Part shown: positions 23,613-35,086 of the stretch, in pieces
Layout: each line of letters begins with the position of its first letter
Position numbering within the stretch: position 1 is the stretch's first letter
Assembly (NCBI RefSeq): GCF_019059575.1
Contig: NW_024882325.1
Span: forward strand, 1 to 64,000
Direction of reading: 5' to 3'
Length of the DNA: 64,000 bases
Source: Amphibalanus amphitrite
Taxonomy: Eukaryota; Arthropoda; Thecostraca; Balanomorpha; Balanidae
Made by a program: the position numbers and the translations under genes
The notes under the pieces: model-generated
The model's database searches: none
Seen by the model: only the letters and a program-made list of their open reading frames with translations
Told to the model about the DNA's origin: nothing

Positions 23613-24226
23613 GTAGCCGGGTTCTTGGAGATATTTGCAGCCGCCCCGGCCCACAGCCGTGGGGCTGCAGCCGGCCGATGCAGACCTCTAGAACAGAGAC
23701 AATGCGGCGAATGACGAATAACAGATGTGATTGAACGGTCGTAAGTGGTCATTTGTGATAACCGATTTCGTGACCCTCACCCGCACCTACGTCACCTCCC
23801 AGAAGGCACATGACGACCCTGACACCATTGCTTTCCTGGAGATGATAGACCGTTGTCGCAAAAAAGATACTTAGAAGAAAAAAATCGAACGGTACCCACA
23901 GTTTTAACTCCGCAATGTTAACTTCAGCTCAATCATCCAGGTGATATGAGACCGTGAAGTCATATTTAAACCCAGGTTTCTTAATGATAATAAATCGTTT
24001 AGCGGACTAACTCTGGGTGTAAAGAAGCTATTTTTCCTTGTACTTCGACCTTTATTGTCTTCCAGACCTGATGTTTGACTAAATGCTTCTTGGGGGAACG
24101 ACCACCCGAAGTGCGGATGGGGGTGAAGTTTAATTCAGTTCAGCACTTAAAATGATCCTGTATTATATATTTAACCGAGAGTATGTAGAATGTATCTTTT
24201 GAACGTCGAGCCGATAGGCGAGACGT
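23613..24226. other. Unassigned stretch
   Basis: Sequence between the T-type repeats and the inverted family B copy. No gene, RNA or repeat recognised. Confidence 0.4.
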
Positions 24227-25428
24227 TTAACCTGCGCCCTGCTGGGGGTCCTGGATTTCCACGCCCTGCTGGGGGGGGGGGGGTGTTTGAACACCCCCCC
24301 CCTTGTAACTCGGCTCCTGGACCACGTAGCGATACGCGGAAGGCGGCGTTCGAAAGAGCGTAAAAAAGGACGAAATCACTTCGGTCAATTTTTTGGTCAG
24401 GTCAAAGGTCAGGTCACCAGAGGTCATTGAAGGCAAAATTTCGCCGATTTCCAGGTCGAATGTCGAAAATTTCCAAGAAGCAAACGCATAACTCAGGAAC
24501 CAATAGAGCTACAGCGCCGCGGAAAAGTGCATTCGATAGCCCTGTTAACGCCCTTTCTGAGTAATTCTCTCAGATTTGACCTAACGTCAACGGTTTTGCC
24601 TGCAGGGGGCACAAACTGCAAAAATAGCCGATTTTTTCGGAAACAGTTTTTCTGCAATAACTTTTGACCCAAGCCTTGTACGAGCTTACTTTCACCGGCA
24701 TCGTGTTCCTCTCGTCAAGACGCATCGAATGAACTATAACTTGACCTTGAAAGGTCAACTTGAAAATTTGACCTCAGGTCAAGGTCATGACCTGACCGGA
24801 AAGGGTCATGTTGCATATCAGTCGATCCGTATCGTCGAGTTGAACACATATAAGGCATTTTCATCGCTCTAGCATGCCTCTATCAAAAGTTATTTGCGAA
24901 AAAACTGTTAGATACCATTCGTGACCTAAGATGACCTCAGGGCATAAACAAGGGTCACGGACACCATTTTCATGTTCAGTGTGTCTAAACCACTTGTAAT
25001 TCGGTGTTTGGGAGTGTTTATAATGTCTTTCGTCCAAAAGAGACGCATTTCAATTTTCTCCCATTGACTTATAATGAGGAGGTCGCAAAATTGACCTGAC
25101 CTTAGGTCATCGATATCAAAATTCTGAGATATACATTATGTACATGCTATTGCTCTTAGCAATCGCTGAAAGTTTCAAACCGATCGGTCACTCGGTGTAG
25201 CTATGACAGACATTGAAACATTTTATGAGGTGAGGTCACTTCAAGTGACCTGGTGACCTGAGCTTGAACGACCTTGGTCTGAAATATTCACAACATGTGT
25301 AGAATTGATGTATGATAAGGTGTACCAAAAACGGCGGCGCTCCGCGCCGCCGTTTTTGAGATATTCGTGAAAAACCACAAGGGGGGGGGGGTGTTCAAAC
25401 ACCCCCCCCCCAGCAGGGCGCGGGTTAA
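24227..25428 (-). mobile_element. TTAA family B element, copy 2, complete (inverted)
   Basis: It is flanked by TTAA at 24227-24230 and 25425-25428 and colinear with the reverse complement of 3542-4741 over its full 1.2 kb. That includes the doubled CGCCCTGCTGGG end (here at the low-coordinate side), both G-run/C-run hairpins, the AAAAACGGCGGCGC hairpin near 25325 and the AGGTCA/TGACCT sites. Scattered substitutions separate the copies. It is non-coding. Confidence 0.85.
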
Positions 25429-25452
25429 AGTATTTTTCTGCCTACGAGCGGC

Positions 25453-25520
25453 TTAACCCTCGCCCCGTTGGGGGAGGGCAATTTGCCCCCCCCCTGTGGT
25501 TTTTTCTTGCGAAAAAAGAC
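25453..25520 (+). mobile_element. Left end of a further TTAA element
   Basis: TTAACCCTCGCCCCGTTGGG followed by GGGAGGGCAATTTGCCCCCC has the terminus-plus-hairpin layout of the TTAA families. The rest of the element is missing, so it is a remnant of a separate subfamily. Confidence 0.6.
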
Positions 25521-25648
25521 ACCATCAAAATGTGGAATACCATATGAGTCATGCTCAACATACCCCTACAGTGAAACCTAACCTGTTATTCTTCGGGCAG
25601 CTTTGCCAGCGTGAAGCCTAGCAGAATAATTAAACATCAAATATTTCC

Positions 25649-26153
25649 TTAAAAGGACTATCCCACCTTCTAAAATGTTGTTAAAACCAGTTAAATCGTG
25701 CCCGACTTTATAGATTGGATGACCAGGAACACGGTTCTGGCATTTATTTTTCCTTAAACATCTTAGGCTCCCCATATTCCAAACACAAACTTTCAAATAT
25801 GTGACGTCACAGCCCAAAATTACCTCCTTCCCCAGGCCACATTACTGTCATAAAGCTGATTCTTTTTACTCTGTAGGCACCACAACAAAGTTCAGACCAA
25901 GTTTTAAGCGATTTTTCAACGAACAAACCCATTTAAATCAGAATGACTAAACGAGGTGACGTCACAATAACGGTCGCTCCATGTTGAAGATAGGGCCTTG
26001 TACAAGGCCCATTTTCAAATGAAGGGAACGAATTTCTTCAACACCAAGAGACCGCGGGGGTTGCAACCTAGATAGATTGTGGTTTCTGAACCTCGCCGCA
26101 AACTTGGCTATCTCAACTCAAACCCCATGTTAAAGGTGGGATAGTCCCTTTAA
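25649..26153 (+). mobile_element. TTAA element M1 (GGGACTATCCCACC ends), complete reference copy
   Basis: TTAA, then AAGGACTATCCCACCTTC at left and GGTGGGATAGTCCCT then TTAA at right; 505 bp. Other copies: 37322-39122 (split by a LINE), 45923-59659 (split by nested elements), and a related M3 at 39845-40375. The ATTTAAATC word at 25931-25939 is the intact target where family G inserted in the 45.9-kb copy. Non-coding. Confidence 0.85.
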
Positions 26154-26330
26154 GGCCTTTCCTATTAGCATCTATTCCTGCCAGCCCCTAATGCTCAAAC
26201 CCTGGTGCAAAATATATGGCCTTGGGTGCAAACATATATATGTTAGGATAGGTGGTATATGTCCAAATGAAGTCCGAGTGGTATGCATGTGGTAGGTACC
26301 TGGCATGTTGCATATAAAAAGTCTTCCGAG

Positions 26331-26696
26331 TCAGAAGTAGGGGAGACCTGGGAGGTTCTGAGGTAGGATCTTGCGCAGGGAGCTGCGACTGAAGGTTAAG
26401 TCTGGCTCACTTGTCACCTTCATCAGGATCGAATTCAGGGTAACTCGCTCACCCTTTTCATACATGTTGAGTATGGCTCGTTTTATGGCACACGCGTCGA
26501 AATCGTCGATTTTCTGAACGACTCCTGTCCGTGGGGCTGACTTCATAGGAGACTTGAACTCGCCAGCTTCCTTTTCTTTCATGATGTTACGAACCGTCCG
26601 CTCGGAAACACCAGTCATCAGATTCACTCTCTCGTACAGTTCGTTAAGGTTAAAAGCCATGTTACTTTTCTCAAGTTGAATAAAATACAATAACAT
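26331..26696 (-). pseudogene. Helix-turn-helix N-terminal piece of an IS630/Tc1-mariner-like transposase
   Basis: The minus strand has an open frame whose first ATG starts MAFNLNELYERVN (26663). It continues with TGVSERTVRNIMKE, a helix-turn-helix recognition-helix pattern. The second half has IDDFDACAIKRAILNMY and LTFSRSSLRKILPQ, the paired small helical domain that precedes the catalytic domain in IS630-like and related animal transposases. The frame stops just where the catalytic domain should begin, and no DDE/D motif follows. It may be a first exon, a domesticated HTH gene or a truncated pseudogene; truncation seems likeliest. Function (end binding) is inferred from the family. Confidence 0.55.
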
Positions 26697-27355
26697 TGCA
26701 AATCACCTCCTTGGTCTGGCGATCGATTGGTGAACATTTTAGCTTCGAAAAAGACATCTTGTACTTGTTCATCTTGTTCATGCCGAAGAAAAGATACGAT
26801 GTGAAAAGTGTCAGGATTTGCAGGATTTTCACCTGGCTTGACAGCTCATTAGGAAGATATAAACCTTTATTCTAGGTTACTGCTGTCGACGCTCGACTTT
26901 TTTCCATCCAACACGCAGTACACGCAGTATCCGAACGATTTTGATCTTATTTCACTGGTTTTCTGAAAATTTACACAAACCATTATGCACAGGTTGGCAG
27001 CCAGACGATATGAACATAAATTCATTTAACAAAACTTACAACATTCATTAAACAAAACAACAACAATCAGACGAAAACAGACAAAAAGAAACTTACGGAT
27101 TAGTTTGAAATCTTAGAATAACAGCGCCGACAATAATCTTCCGTAATTTAGCTCTTAGTTCAAATCAAAGAACATAAGACAATATTACTAAAAACGCAGA
27201 AATTAACATAACTCAAGGCCGTATATAGGCATAACATACAAACCTTTACGAGGATAAAAACATAAATCTTGCGACATTAATGGACTGAGCTTTTACTGTG
27301 AAAATTTAAAGAAACAAAAAGACACCGCAGTCGGAATCAAATATAAAATACCAGT
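26697..27355. other. Unassigned AT-rich stretch
   Basis: No repeat, RNA or gene recognised between the HTH frame and the solo array unit; composition is A-rich with several AAAACA-type runs. Confidence 0.4.
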
Positions 27356-28221
27356 ATAACGCCCTTTGGGGCGACTAACGGAGCGAGCGAGAGGGTGGGC
27401 CTTGCACGTGCGAAATTTCGAGGGGGTACCTCCAACTGACTTGTGCACGGCACCTTACTAACCGGTCTCTAGCGATGTGCCAAATTTGAGCACAATCGGC
27501 CCAGCCGTTCTCGAGATCTAGAAGCGGCACCCTGCACGTGCGCACGTGCAAAATGGGTCCCAACTGACTTGTGCACGACACCCTACTAACTGGTCCCTAA
27601 CCGCGTACCAAATTTGAGCGCCATCGGTCCAGCCGTTCTCGAGATCTGGAAACGACCCCTGCACGTGCGCACGTGCAGCAGCACCCAACTCTGGCACATG
27701 GATATGCAGTGCCTAGTGGGTGCCTATTAGAGATGTCAATCGGATACCAACTTTTTGGTATACCGATACCAAACCGATACCAACTTGGTATTTGGTATTT
27801 CAATCCTAATGTGTGTGTTTGGTATTTTGTTGGTATCATGAACCCCTCACTAATGTATAAGAGGCTAAGAAATCGGTAAAAAGTTGGTATTTCCCGCATT
27901 TTCCCAAGTTAGTTTGGTTTCGGTATTTCCCCACGGTTTTGGTTTGGTACCGTAAAACGGGGTGTTTAGGGACTCGCCTTGTCAACTCACCTTGTCGGGT
28001 CCCGCCTACTTAGCAGTCTGATAGGATATAGGCAAGTGAAAAGATAGATAAGGAACCCATATAACATAAAGCGCGCCAGTTCGATAAAAATGTAACGGTG
28101 AACAGGCAGACAATAGTATTAACTGGAATTAGCGCTTGCAAACAAAATGGCAATAACATTATCACGATAGCAACAAAAACCAGCGAGGTAACATAATGAT
28201 ACGGAGTACATCCTATTCGTG

Positions 28222-29479
28222 TTACACATAGGCAAACATTCTGTTTGGGATGGCCGTGGCCAAACCACGTTTAAACAGATGAATGTTTGGGGCAGTGACA
28301 ACTTCGGTTGGGAGGCTATTCCATAGTTTCACACATCTTTGGGAAAAGAATCGCTGTCTGATCTCGGTATGAGCACGGCATACATTGATTTTGTATGGGT
28401 GGCCTCTCGTGACAGAGCACTGCGACTGTGCAAACATACAATCCGGAGTGATTATTGAAGCTCCGTGAAAGATTTTCCAATATTGTATTAGATCCCCTCT
28501 GACAAGGCGTCCCTGAATGGAAAACAGTTCTAGTTCGCGCAGTCTCTGTTCGTACGGAGGTCACCCAGACCTTCGATGCGTTTGGTCCATCGCCTTTGTA
28601 CACGCTCAAGTTTCCGCAAGTCCTCCACATACCCGGTGTGCCAGAGACAGGAGCCGTACTCCAAGATGGGTCGGATATGGGTTGTTAGGAGGAAGAGCAT
28701 AAGTTTAGGAGTGCGGCATACAATGGACTTGAGGAAACTGTGACAAAGCGCCGAGACTCTATGTGCCAGAACGTCTATATGCTCATGGAATTTCAATGCG
28801 GTCTCAACCACGACCCCCAGGTCACGATACGACTTAGGGGTCGGTAGTGTCTTACCGTTCAGAGTATACTGGGCGGGAGGGGCTTCTCTGTGTCCCCTCG
28901 AGAAACGAAGTACAGCACACTTGTCGACATTTACATGTAGGCCCCAAGACTGGGACGCAAGACTCAGTGTATCAATATCTGATTGCACCACTGCTTCGTA
29001 GTCACTTAGAGAAGAATCGCTGCTGCGTCTTTGTGCAGTAGCATACATTTTTAAATCATCCGCAAATATCTTGTAATTGCATCTCAATCCGGACCCCACA
29101 TGGTTTATGTAAATCAGGAATAATAGTGGACCCAAAAACAGAGCCTTGTGGTACACCACTGCTTACCGGTCGGGGTCTACTTTTTTGGCCTTATACGCAG
29201 ACCTGCATCGTTCGGTCCGTCAAAAAGCCTTCTACCCACTTCAATACTTCCCCCTGGATCCCTATCCTGTGGAGTTTTTCAATGAGTATCTGGTGGCATA
29301 CATCAAAAGCTTTAGAGTAGTCAAACATCACCACATCTACCAGTTTATCATTGTCATTCCGATACTTCACTGTAAACCAGCAGTAATTGGTCCACTGTAG
29401 AGCGACCAGCTCTGAAACCGAATTGATTGTCAGATAGCAGGTTGTTGCTCTCGAGGAACTCTGTGATGTGGCTGCAAAC
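28222..29479 (-). pseudogene. LINE ORF2, 3' half: reverse transcriptase palm, thumb and C-terminus
   Basis: The minus strand reads from VCSHITEFLESNNLLSDNQF (motif 2-3 region) through FDYSKAFDV, GPLLFLIYIN and the catalytic FADDL. The thumb follows with SWGLHVNVDKCAVLRFSRG and HIRPILEYGSCLW. In a second frame the C-terminus continues with FFSQRCVKLWNSLPTEVV to a stop at 28222. There are at least two frame changes, near 29380 and near 28545. The palm and thumb match the CR1/Jockey group and the 37.8-kb fragment. This is the family's cDNA-synthesising domain, here defective. Confidence 0.85.
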
Positions 29480-31421
29480 AGGGGGATGTCGTCCCGGTTC
29501 TCCCCATGTATTATTCGCCAATCAGCTTAACACTACCAGTGACGTCACTGGTGGACTGCCAATCGGGGCCGGCCGGCCGGCCGGGCCCGTGGAAGGCCAA
29601 ACGCAGACGTTTTCAGAAAAGCGTAAGCCGTATAGATACAGTCGTGGATGGAGTTTTGCTGTAATTCGGCTATCCAAGAGTGCGTCAGGGTACCAGGACC
29701 CTGATAAAGGTCATAGTGAACCGGCATCTGATAAAACCCGTTCACGGCTTAGCAGCCGACTTCGACCCTTCGCCCTCGTAAAGCACAAAGGCTTGCCGGT
29801 CATCAATCCACCTGCATCTCCTCATCTGCTTACTGCCTATATCGACCAGTTACTGCAGCCGTTTTGGAGCGGCTCACACCATTGAGTGCGCGTGGCCGAC
29901 TGCCGCCCCGATGCCATCCCCGGCACCGACACCGGCGCGGCGAAGCTGACCCATGGGGGGGGGGGGGCTGCTAATTAGTTGAGCCGGAATTGGGATAGAA
30001 GCCGGTATGGGATTGGGATAGCAACTCGGCGAGACTAAGGGATTGTGTTGTGCCTTCGGTAGGCCCCCAAAATCACCGGTGTAGTGCCCTCAGGGCCGCC
30101 GGTTATGAAGCCTTTGGAGGCACTGGTGTGGGCACTCCAGGTTGAGGTACCGGTGTGAAGCCCTCAGAGGCATTGGTGCGGGGCCCCCGAGGTGCCGCTG
30201 TAGGCCCTCTGAGGTGCTAGTGTGTGGCCCTCAGAGGCGCCGGTGAGGGTCCTCACAGTTGCCATTGTGGGCCCTCAGAGACACTGCAGTGTGGGGTTAT
30301 TACAATCGGGTGTGGGACCCTTAGAGCTGCTTGCTCGAACCCTTTATAAGCCGACAGGGGCTCTCAGAGACCGACAAGGGGCCCTCAAGAGGTCTGCGGT
30401 GTCTTCAGTAGCCCTGTGGAGTCCTCAGAGACCAGCAAGGTACTCTCAGACGCCGGTGGGGCCCTCAGAGTCGTCGGTATGGGGCCCTCAAAAGTCACCG
30501 GTGAGTGGCCACTGGCCGTCCGATGCGAAGGTCCCGTCTGGGGCCGTCAGAGGCTCCGGCGTTGAGCCCTCAGAGCCGCCGATATATGGCCTTAAGAAGC
30601 ACTGGTTTGGGCCTTTAGGACTTCATTCAGGGGTGCCGGTTGAACTCAGAGGTGGCAGTGTGGGGCCCTCAGCTGGGCACCGGTTTGGGGCTTTCACAGC
30701 CGCCGGTGAGCGCCCTCGCAGGCGCCGTTGTGGGGGCCTTCAACCATTGGTTTATGGGGTCATCACAGGCGTGTGTGGAACCCTTAGAGCTGCTGGTCCC
30801 TGATAGGCCGGAAAGGGCCCTCAGAGGTCGCCAATGGGCCCTGAGAGGCCGGCAAGGGGCCCTCAAATGCCGACAAGGGACAATAAAAAGCCGGTGTGTG
30901 ACTCTTATGGAGAGAAGTGTGGCTATTCGGAGCACATAAGGTGTTCTTTCGAGCCCTGTGGGGCCCTTCTGAGTCGAAAATGCCAGCGTGGACCCTCAGC
31001 CGCCAATTGGCGTCGCAGGGCCCCTCGGGCCCGAGAGGGCCCCTGATCCGATGGGGGCACGTGCCCCCTGCTCCCCCCCTCCGGGTGCAGATAGAGAATG
31101 CAATCGGCGGTGCGGGACACAACTGCAATCGTTCCTTCTCCCGTCGCGAGGTCGCCCATCCGACCCATATCCCCAGATTGTCAACCCTGGGGCTCGGGTC
31201 GGCAATGTATCGGCAAGGAAATCAGCTTTAGGTGGGTAAAAAAGTTATTAAGAGTCATTAGTTGTCGTTACGTTCAATAATAACAACGATAAAGTGCCAA
31301 ATGTACCCGACATACGGCTTGGAGCCGGGCGCCGCGCGGTCTCCACCAGTGACGTCACGCTAATGCTTAGCGACCGGTCCATTGGAAATTGCGGGATGAT
31401 TCTACCTCTCTTATACGGCCT
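29480..31421 (+). mobile_element. MULE-like element with internal minisatellite, inserted in LINE ORF2
   Basis: It is flanked by TGGCTGCAAAC at 29469-29479 and 31422-31432, an exact 9-11-bp duplication of LINE coding sequence. Its two ends are related in inverted orientation: the left has CAGTGACGTCACTGGTGGAC near 29534, the right has CCACCAGTGACGTCACG near 31345. Terminal similarity is weak outside this block. Duplication length suits Mutator-like elements (8-11, usually 9 bp); Merlin (8-9 bp) is less likely. No transposase was found; the middle is GC-rich minisatellite. Confidence 0.65.
30060..31000 (+). repeat. Degenerate minisatellite, GGGCCCTCAGAGGCC type, second locus
   Basis: About 0.9 kb of loose 25-35-bp units built on GCCCTCAGAGGCGCCGGTGTG, of the same type as 22430-22900. 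It ends at a GGGGGCACGTGCCCCC hairpin near 31053. Long open frames here are artefacts of repetition. Confidence 0.75.
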
Positions 31422-33016
31422 TGGCTGCAAACTAATCGTTCCATGGTTTTACAGCAAACTGAAGTTAGACTAATTGGACGATAATTCAGGGGGTCGTATC
31501 TGCTTCCCTTTTTAAAGATGGGCACCACTGTTGACTCCTTCCAGGCATCGGGAACAGAACCTTCAGCCAGGGAGCGAGAAAACACTTTAAATAAAGGATA
31601 AGATAGTACATCGGCACAGTTTTTGAGCAGAAGTGGATGCAGTTCATCTGGACCCATGGCTGAGTTTCCATCTATGCGCGATAACAGAGTTTTCACGTCA
31701 GCTGTTGTGAAGATCAGGGGAGCCAGCCTTCGGTCACTCTGCTGGTGAGGTTCCTGGTTTGGCGGGATGTCAGAGCTGTATATAGAGGCGAACGCTTCAG
31801 CTAGGCACTCAGACATTTCCTGTGAATCAGAGCACATACGTCCATCCACTGTCCGTAAGGGTCCGACATTAACAGGTGCCACTTTTTTTGTTCTTATATA
31901 TGCATGCAAGAGTTTTGGTGACTCGCTCCAGTTCAACACCAGCCCATCTTCATAGCTGGCCTGGGAACGAGCAGCAAAGTTAAGGCACTGTCTATTGATG
32001 GCAAAAAAAATTGGCACATGCCTCGGAAGCCGCAGCAGAAATTCTGCCGGAACGGCGACGGGCAGTTTTGTAATCCAGCCAGGCCTGTTGACGCTGCCCT
32101 GTTGGTAGATTTATGTTTCAGAGGAATGTATTCATGCACAAGGTCAGCAACAATGCTTTTAAGCTTGTTAAAAGCGCTATTGCTGTCGAGAAAGGCAAGC
32201 TCAAAGTCCCAGTCAATCTGTCTCAGGGTTTCGCTCAACTGTTGATAATTACCCTTGTGCCACAATCTTTTACCACATGCTGGTTCTCCTGTGGAGCTAT
32301 CATCCTGGAAAACGTAGTCAAACATGATGAGACAGTGGTCAGTTTCCGGCAATGGAGGTTCAACTGAGATGTCACCTATGTGATCCGGCTCTGTCGTGAG
32401 TAGAAGATCTAGGGTATTACCCGACCTGGGATAGGTGGGCTCCTTTATCCACTGGGTAAGGCCGATGGAGCTGAAAAAAATCAAGAAACTGGTTTTCCAT
32501 AGGTGAACCCTGCAGAGGCGGAGTGTCAGTATCGGTACGTTCCTTTGCCTTGTACCAGCAAATACCTGGGAGATTAAAATCACCAATAATTATCACCTCC
32601 CTGTCCCTCGTGATTTCCTCCAGCACCGCAATGAGCTCACTGTTCTCCGTCTCACTGTAGGAAGGAGGCCTGTAGACCACAACAATAAAAACATCATATT
32701 TTGTTAGACGGAAATAAAGCAGATTTTTGACTGGAAATGCAAAATGATCAGCACATATACATATACTCTCATGGACATACACACAAACTCCGTGCTTTGG
32801 AAAGCATCCTGGAACATCATTTCTAAATAGGCTGAATTGGTGGATAGAGACCGCAGAGCTAGAGATTCCTGAAATAAGGTGAGATTCTGTCACTGCCACA
32901 ATCTTCAGGCCATGCTGTGCGATAAAGCTTGTCAGGGTAGCCAGTTTGGTGCTATTTATACCATTCATGTTCAATAAACACATCTTGCTTACAGCATCAT
33001 TCAGCTTGGGAGACTG
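31422..33016 (-). pseudogene. LINE ORF2, 5' half: AP endonuclease and start of reverse transcriptase
   Basis: The minus strand opens next to the ORF1 stop, with MCLLNMNGINSTKL from 32983. The endonuclease motifs follow: AVTESHL (catalytic Glu), VVVYRPPSYS, IIIGDFNLPG (catalytic Asp/Asn), LDLLLTTEPD and PETDHCLI (catalytic Asp-His). The linker and RT fingers (AMGPDELHP, DPLNYRPISLTSVCCKTMERL) end at the MULE-like insertion. Frames shift near 32480 and near 32010. The endonuclease would nick target DNA to prime reverse transcription. All key residues can be found across frames, but the copy cannot make a protein. Confidence 0.85.
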
Positions 33017-33021
33017 GACTC

Positions 33022-34210
33022 TCAGTTTCCCTGGGCAACAGCGGGGTCACTGTTAGGAGCAGCCAACTTCGTTGGTTGCGGGTTGGGAAGAGCAGCCTGG
33101 TTGTGATTCGAGGCCGGAGTCAGTGCTGCAGGTGCTGCAGCACCAGTGACACTAGGAGGGATTCCAGCATTAGTAGATGTAGGCCCCGCAGCAGGTTTGC
33201 TTGTGTCTTGGCCCACTGGCAAGACTGGAGGTTGTGCCACAGTTGGTGCAGCTGCAGCCCCATTGCGGTCTGGATTCTGTTGAGTCTGAGCATGGTAAGT
33301 ATCCCTCCTGGCCTTGAGTTCAGACCTTTGCTGATAGGTAAGGTCTCTCCTTATGAATACTTGGTCATACTCTGTACCCCTAAGACTGAGTTTTTGCCTG
33401 GTCTAGCACAAGTTTTCGGTCATCACTATTGAGGATCTTAGCACGACAGAGATCACTGTGGCCTGAGATTGGGACAACATTTGAGAGGTCTACTCGGGTT
33501 CCCATCATCTTAAGTGTCAGGTCTCCAAACTCACTGGCAATACCCCTGGCTGTGGTGGACTTGAGCCCCCGGATAACCACTGAGTCTTTGCGTTTTTCCC
33601 GTTCATGGATTTCTCTTAGTTCTTTTCTGACCATCGAACGATACTCAACCGTCTGTAGAATTTGACTAGAGTCAGGGCGACTGTTCCCACCCTCGCGCAG
33701 GGTCCCTGCGTAGGATTTGGTAGAATCCCTAACACTGGTCTCAGGTAAGGGTTGAGGTGTCGGTTGATTGTGGGAAGCCAGGGCTTGGACCTGGGCAGTC
33801 AGCTCGGCAACAACCGAGCACAGACCTTGGATTTGCTGGAAGATTTGGGACAGGGCCTCAGCAGATATACTTTCATGCCGGCTGGATGGGGACTTTGCTA
33901 GCTCTGCAGCACGGGTCACACGACATTTCAAGCAGTAGTAGCCGAGCCCCTGGCCATCATGCTCCAGAATTGCATCAATAACCTTAGTAGGGAGTCCTGC
34001 ACACATTTCAGTACCATGCGCCCACCCATCACATTTGTCACACCCTATGCATGCATCAGTCACTTCCTTTGTGCATGAGTTACAGTACTGTTTCCCATTT
34101 CCATCAGTGGAAGCATCGCCTTGGGCAATACTGGCACTGCCTCCCCTCTGTGGAGCAGAGGCCCTGTCACGCTCCCCAGCCTCCCTCCTTCGAGTCTGAT
34201 AACGCCGCAT
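33022..34210 (-). pseudogene. LINE ORF1: PHD-finger RNA-binding protein, one frameshift
   Basis: It starts at ATG 34210 (MRRYQTRRREAGERD). A zinc finger of PHD type spans residues about 43-96: Cys 43, 46, 57, 60, His 65, Cys 70, 93 and 96. It is followed by a coiled-coil-like stretch and an RRM-like C-terminal domain (KDSVVIRGL ... RAKILNSDDRKLVLDQAK). The frame breaks near 33385 and continues in another as LRGTEYDQVFIRRDLTYQQR, with a Pro/Ala-rich tail to a stop at 33022. This layout is known for ORF1 of CR1-type LINEs, where it acts as a nucleic-acid-binding chaperone. The ORF1 stop abuts the ORF2 frame. Confidence 0.85.
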
Positions 34211-34551
34211 GTTAATCAGTAAGGCTCACCACTCCTAAGAATCTATCCACAATAACACACGCAGCAGCACCAACATCCGAGAAGAAGGAAGCATGCAGCT
34301 CAGACCAGGGGATGGGTAGGGGTTGGCATGCCAAAGGGAGTCTTCGGAAAAATCAGTTGAGGATGACTGCAATACCCCTTCAAGTTGAGGATGACTGCAT
34401 ACCCCTTCAAGGTGTTAAAGAAGCCAAAAGCGCGCAGAGAAGACCATGCAGGGAAGCTGCTTCAAAACGGTGCGGAACGACCGCAACAATTGCAATAAAC
34501 GGCAGACGACGAAACACGCGACCGGCGGAAACCACGTGGAAACTGGAAGGA

Positions 34552-34735
34552 CAGTTTTGAGGTGTTTTGTTATACAACTCAAGAAGGATTGGGGATAGAA
34601 GCATCAACTTGTTAGCATTTTATGTGGAATTTGGTGCTCTACATGCCTGCTACATTAAAGTTTTAAAAATATATACATGCAAATTATTTTTATTATTTTT
34701 CATCACTGTCCCCTAGCACCCCAATGTGGGGTGTT
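34552..34735 (+). repeat. Internal direct repeat of the hAT element, copy 1
   Basis: From AGTTTTGAGGTGTTTTGTTA to CTGTCCCCTAGCACCCCA; colinear with 36232-36412. It ends in an inverted pair, TGTCCCCTAGCACCCCA then TGGGGTGTTAAGGGACA, a word also found near both ends of the hAT element. Confidence 0.7.
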
Positions 34736-35086
34736 AAGGGACACCTATATTATTCCAAGAAATGGTCATCAAATGCCCACGATTGGGTTGTGAAAGGGCA
34801 CACAATTTATTTATTGAAATGTTTTGCATATTCTGTCACAAAATAAGTCAGGTTCATTCACCACTCATGGCCTTTTAGCCAATTATACGTAATGCCGTTT
34901 ACGCTTCTGGAAAATGTGCTAATTATTAAGTAAACAGAACCAAAAAGCACCCTTCTGTCATCAACAAAAACCCACTTTGAAGCTAGTCACTTGTCTTTAT
35001 GTGGCCCTCTTTGTTTTGGCCTTTTTATGATGACATCACATTTACCTTCATTAGTCTTCATAGACCCATCATTGTAAAAGAGAGTG
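34736..35086. other. Unassigned interior of the hAT element
   Basis: AT-rich, no gene or shared repeat recognised; ends at the TTAA of family E. Confidence 0.4.

Larger units (their letters stand above)
27972..34551 (-). mobile_element. Nearly full-length CR1-like LINE, split by a MULE-like insert
   Basis: Reading on the minus strand: a 5' untranslated part (to about 34551), ORF1 (34210-33022), ORF2 endonuclease and fingers (33016-31422), then the rest of reverse transcriptase (29479-28222) and a 3' tail ending in GGTGAGTTGACAAGGCGAGT near 27975. The two halves of ORF2 join in sense at VCSHITEF once the 29480-31421 insert and one copy of its target duplication are removed. About 4.6 kb without the insert. 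It has frameshifts in ORF1 and in both halves of ORF2, so it is inactive. It sits inside the hAT element. Confidence 0.8.

Noticed and set aside
30060..31239. Several long overlapping open frames on both strands (up to 193 codons)
   Set aside because: GC-rich minisatellite; the frames mirror each other and the unit is degenerate, so coding is unlikely.
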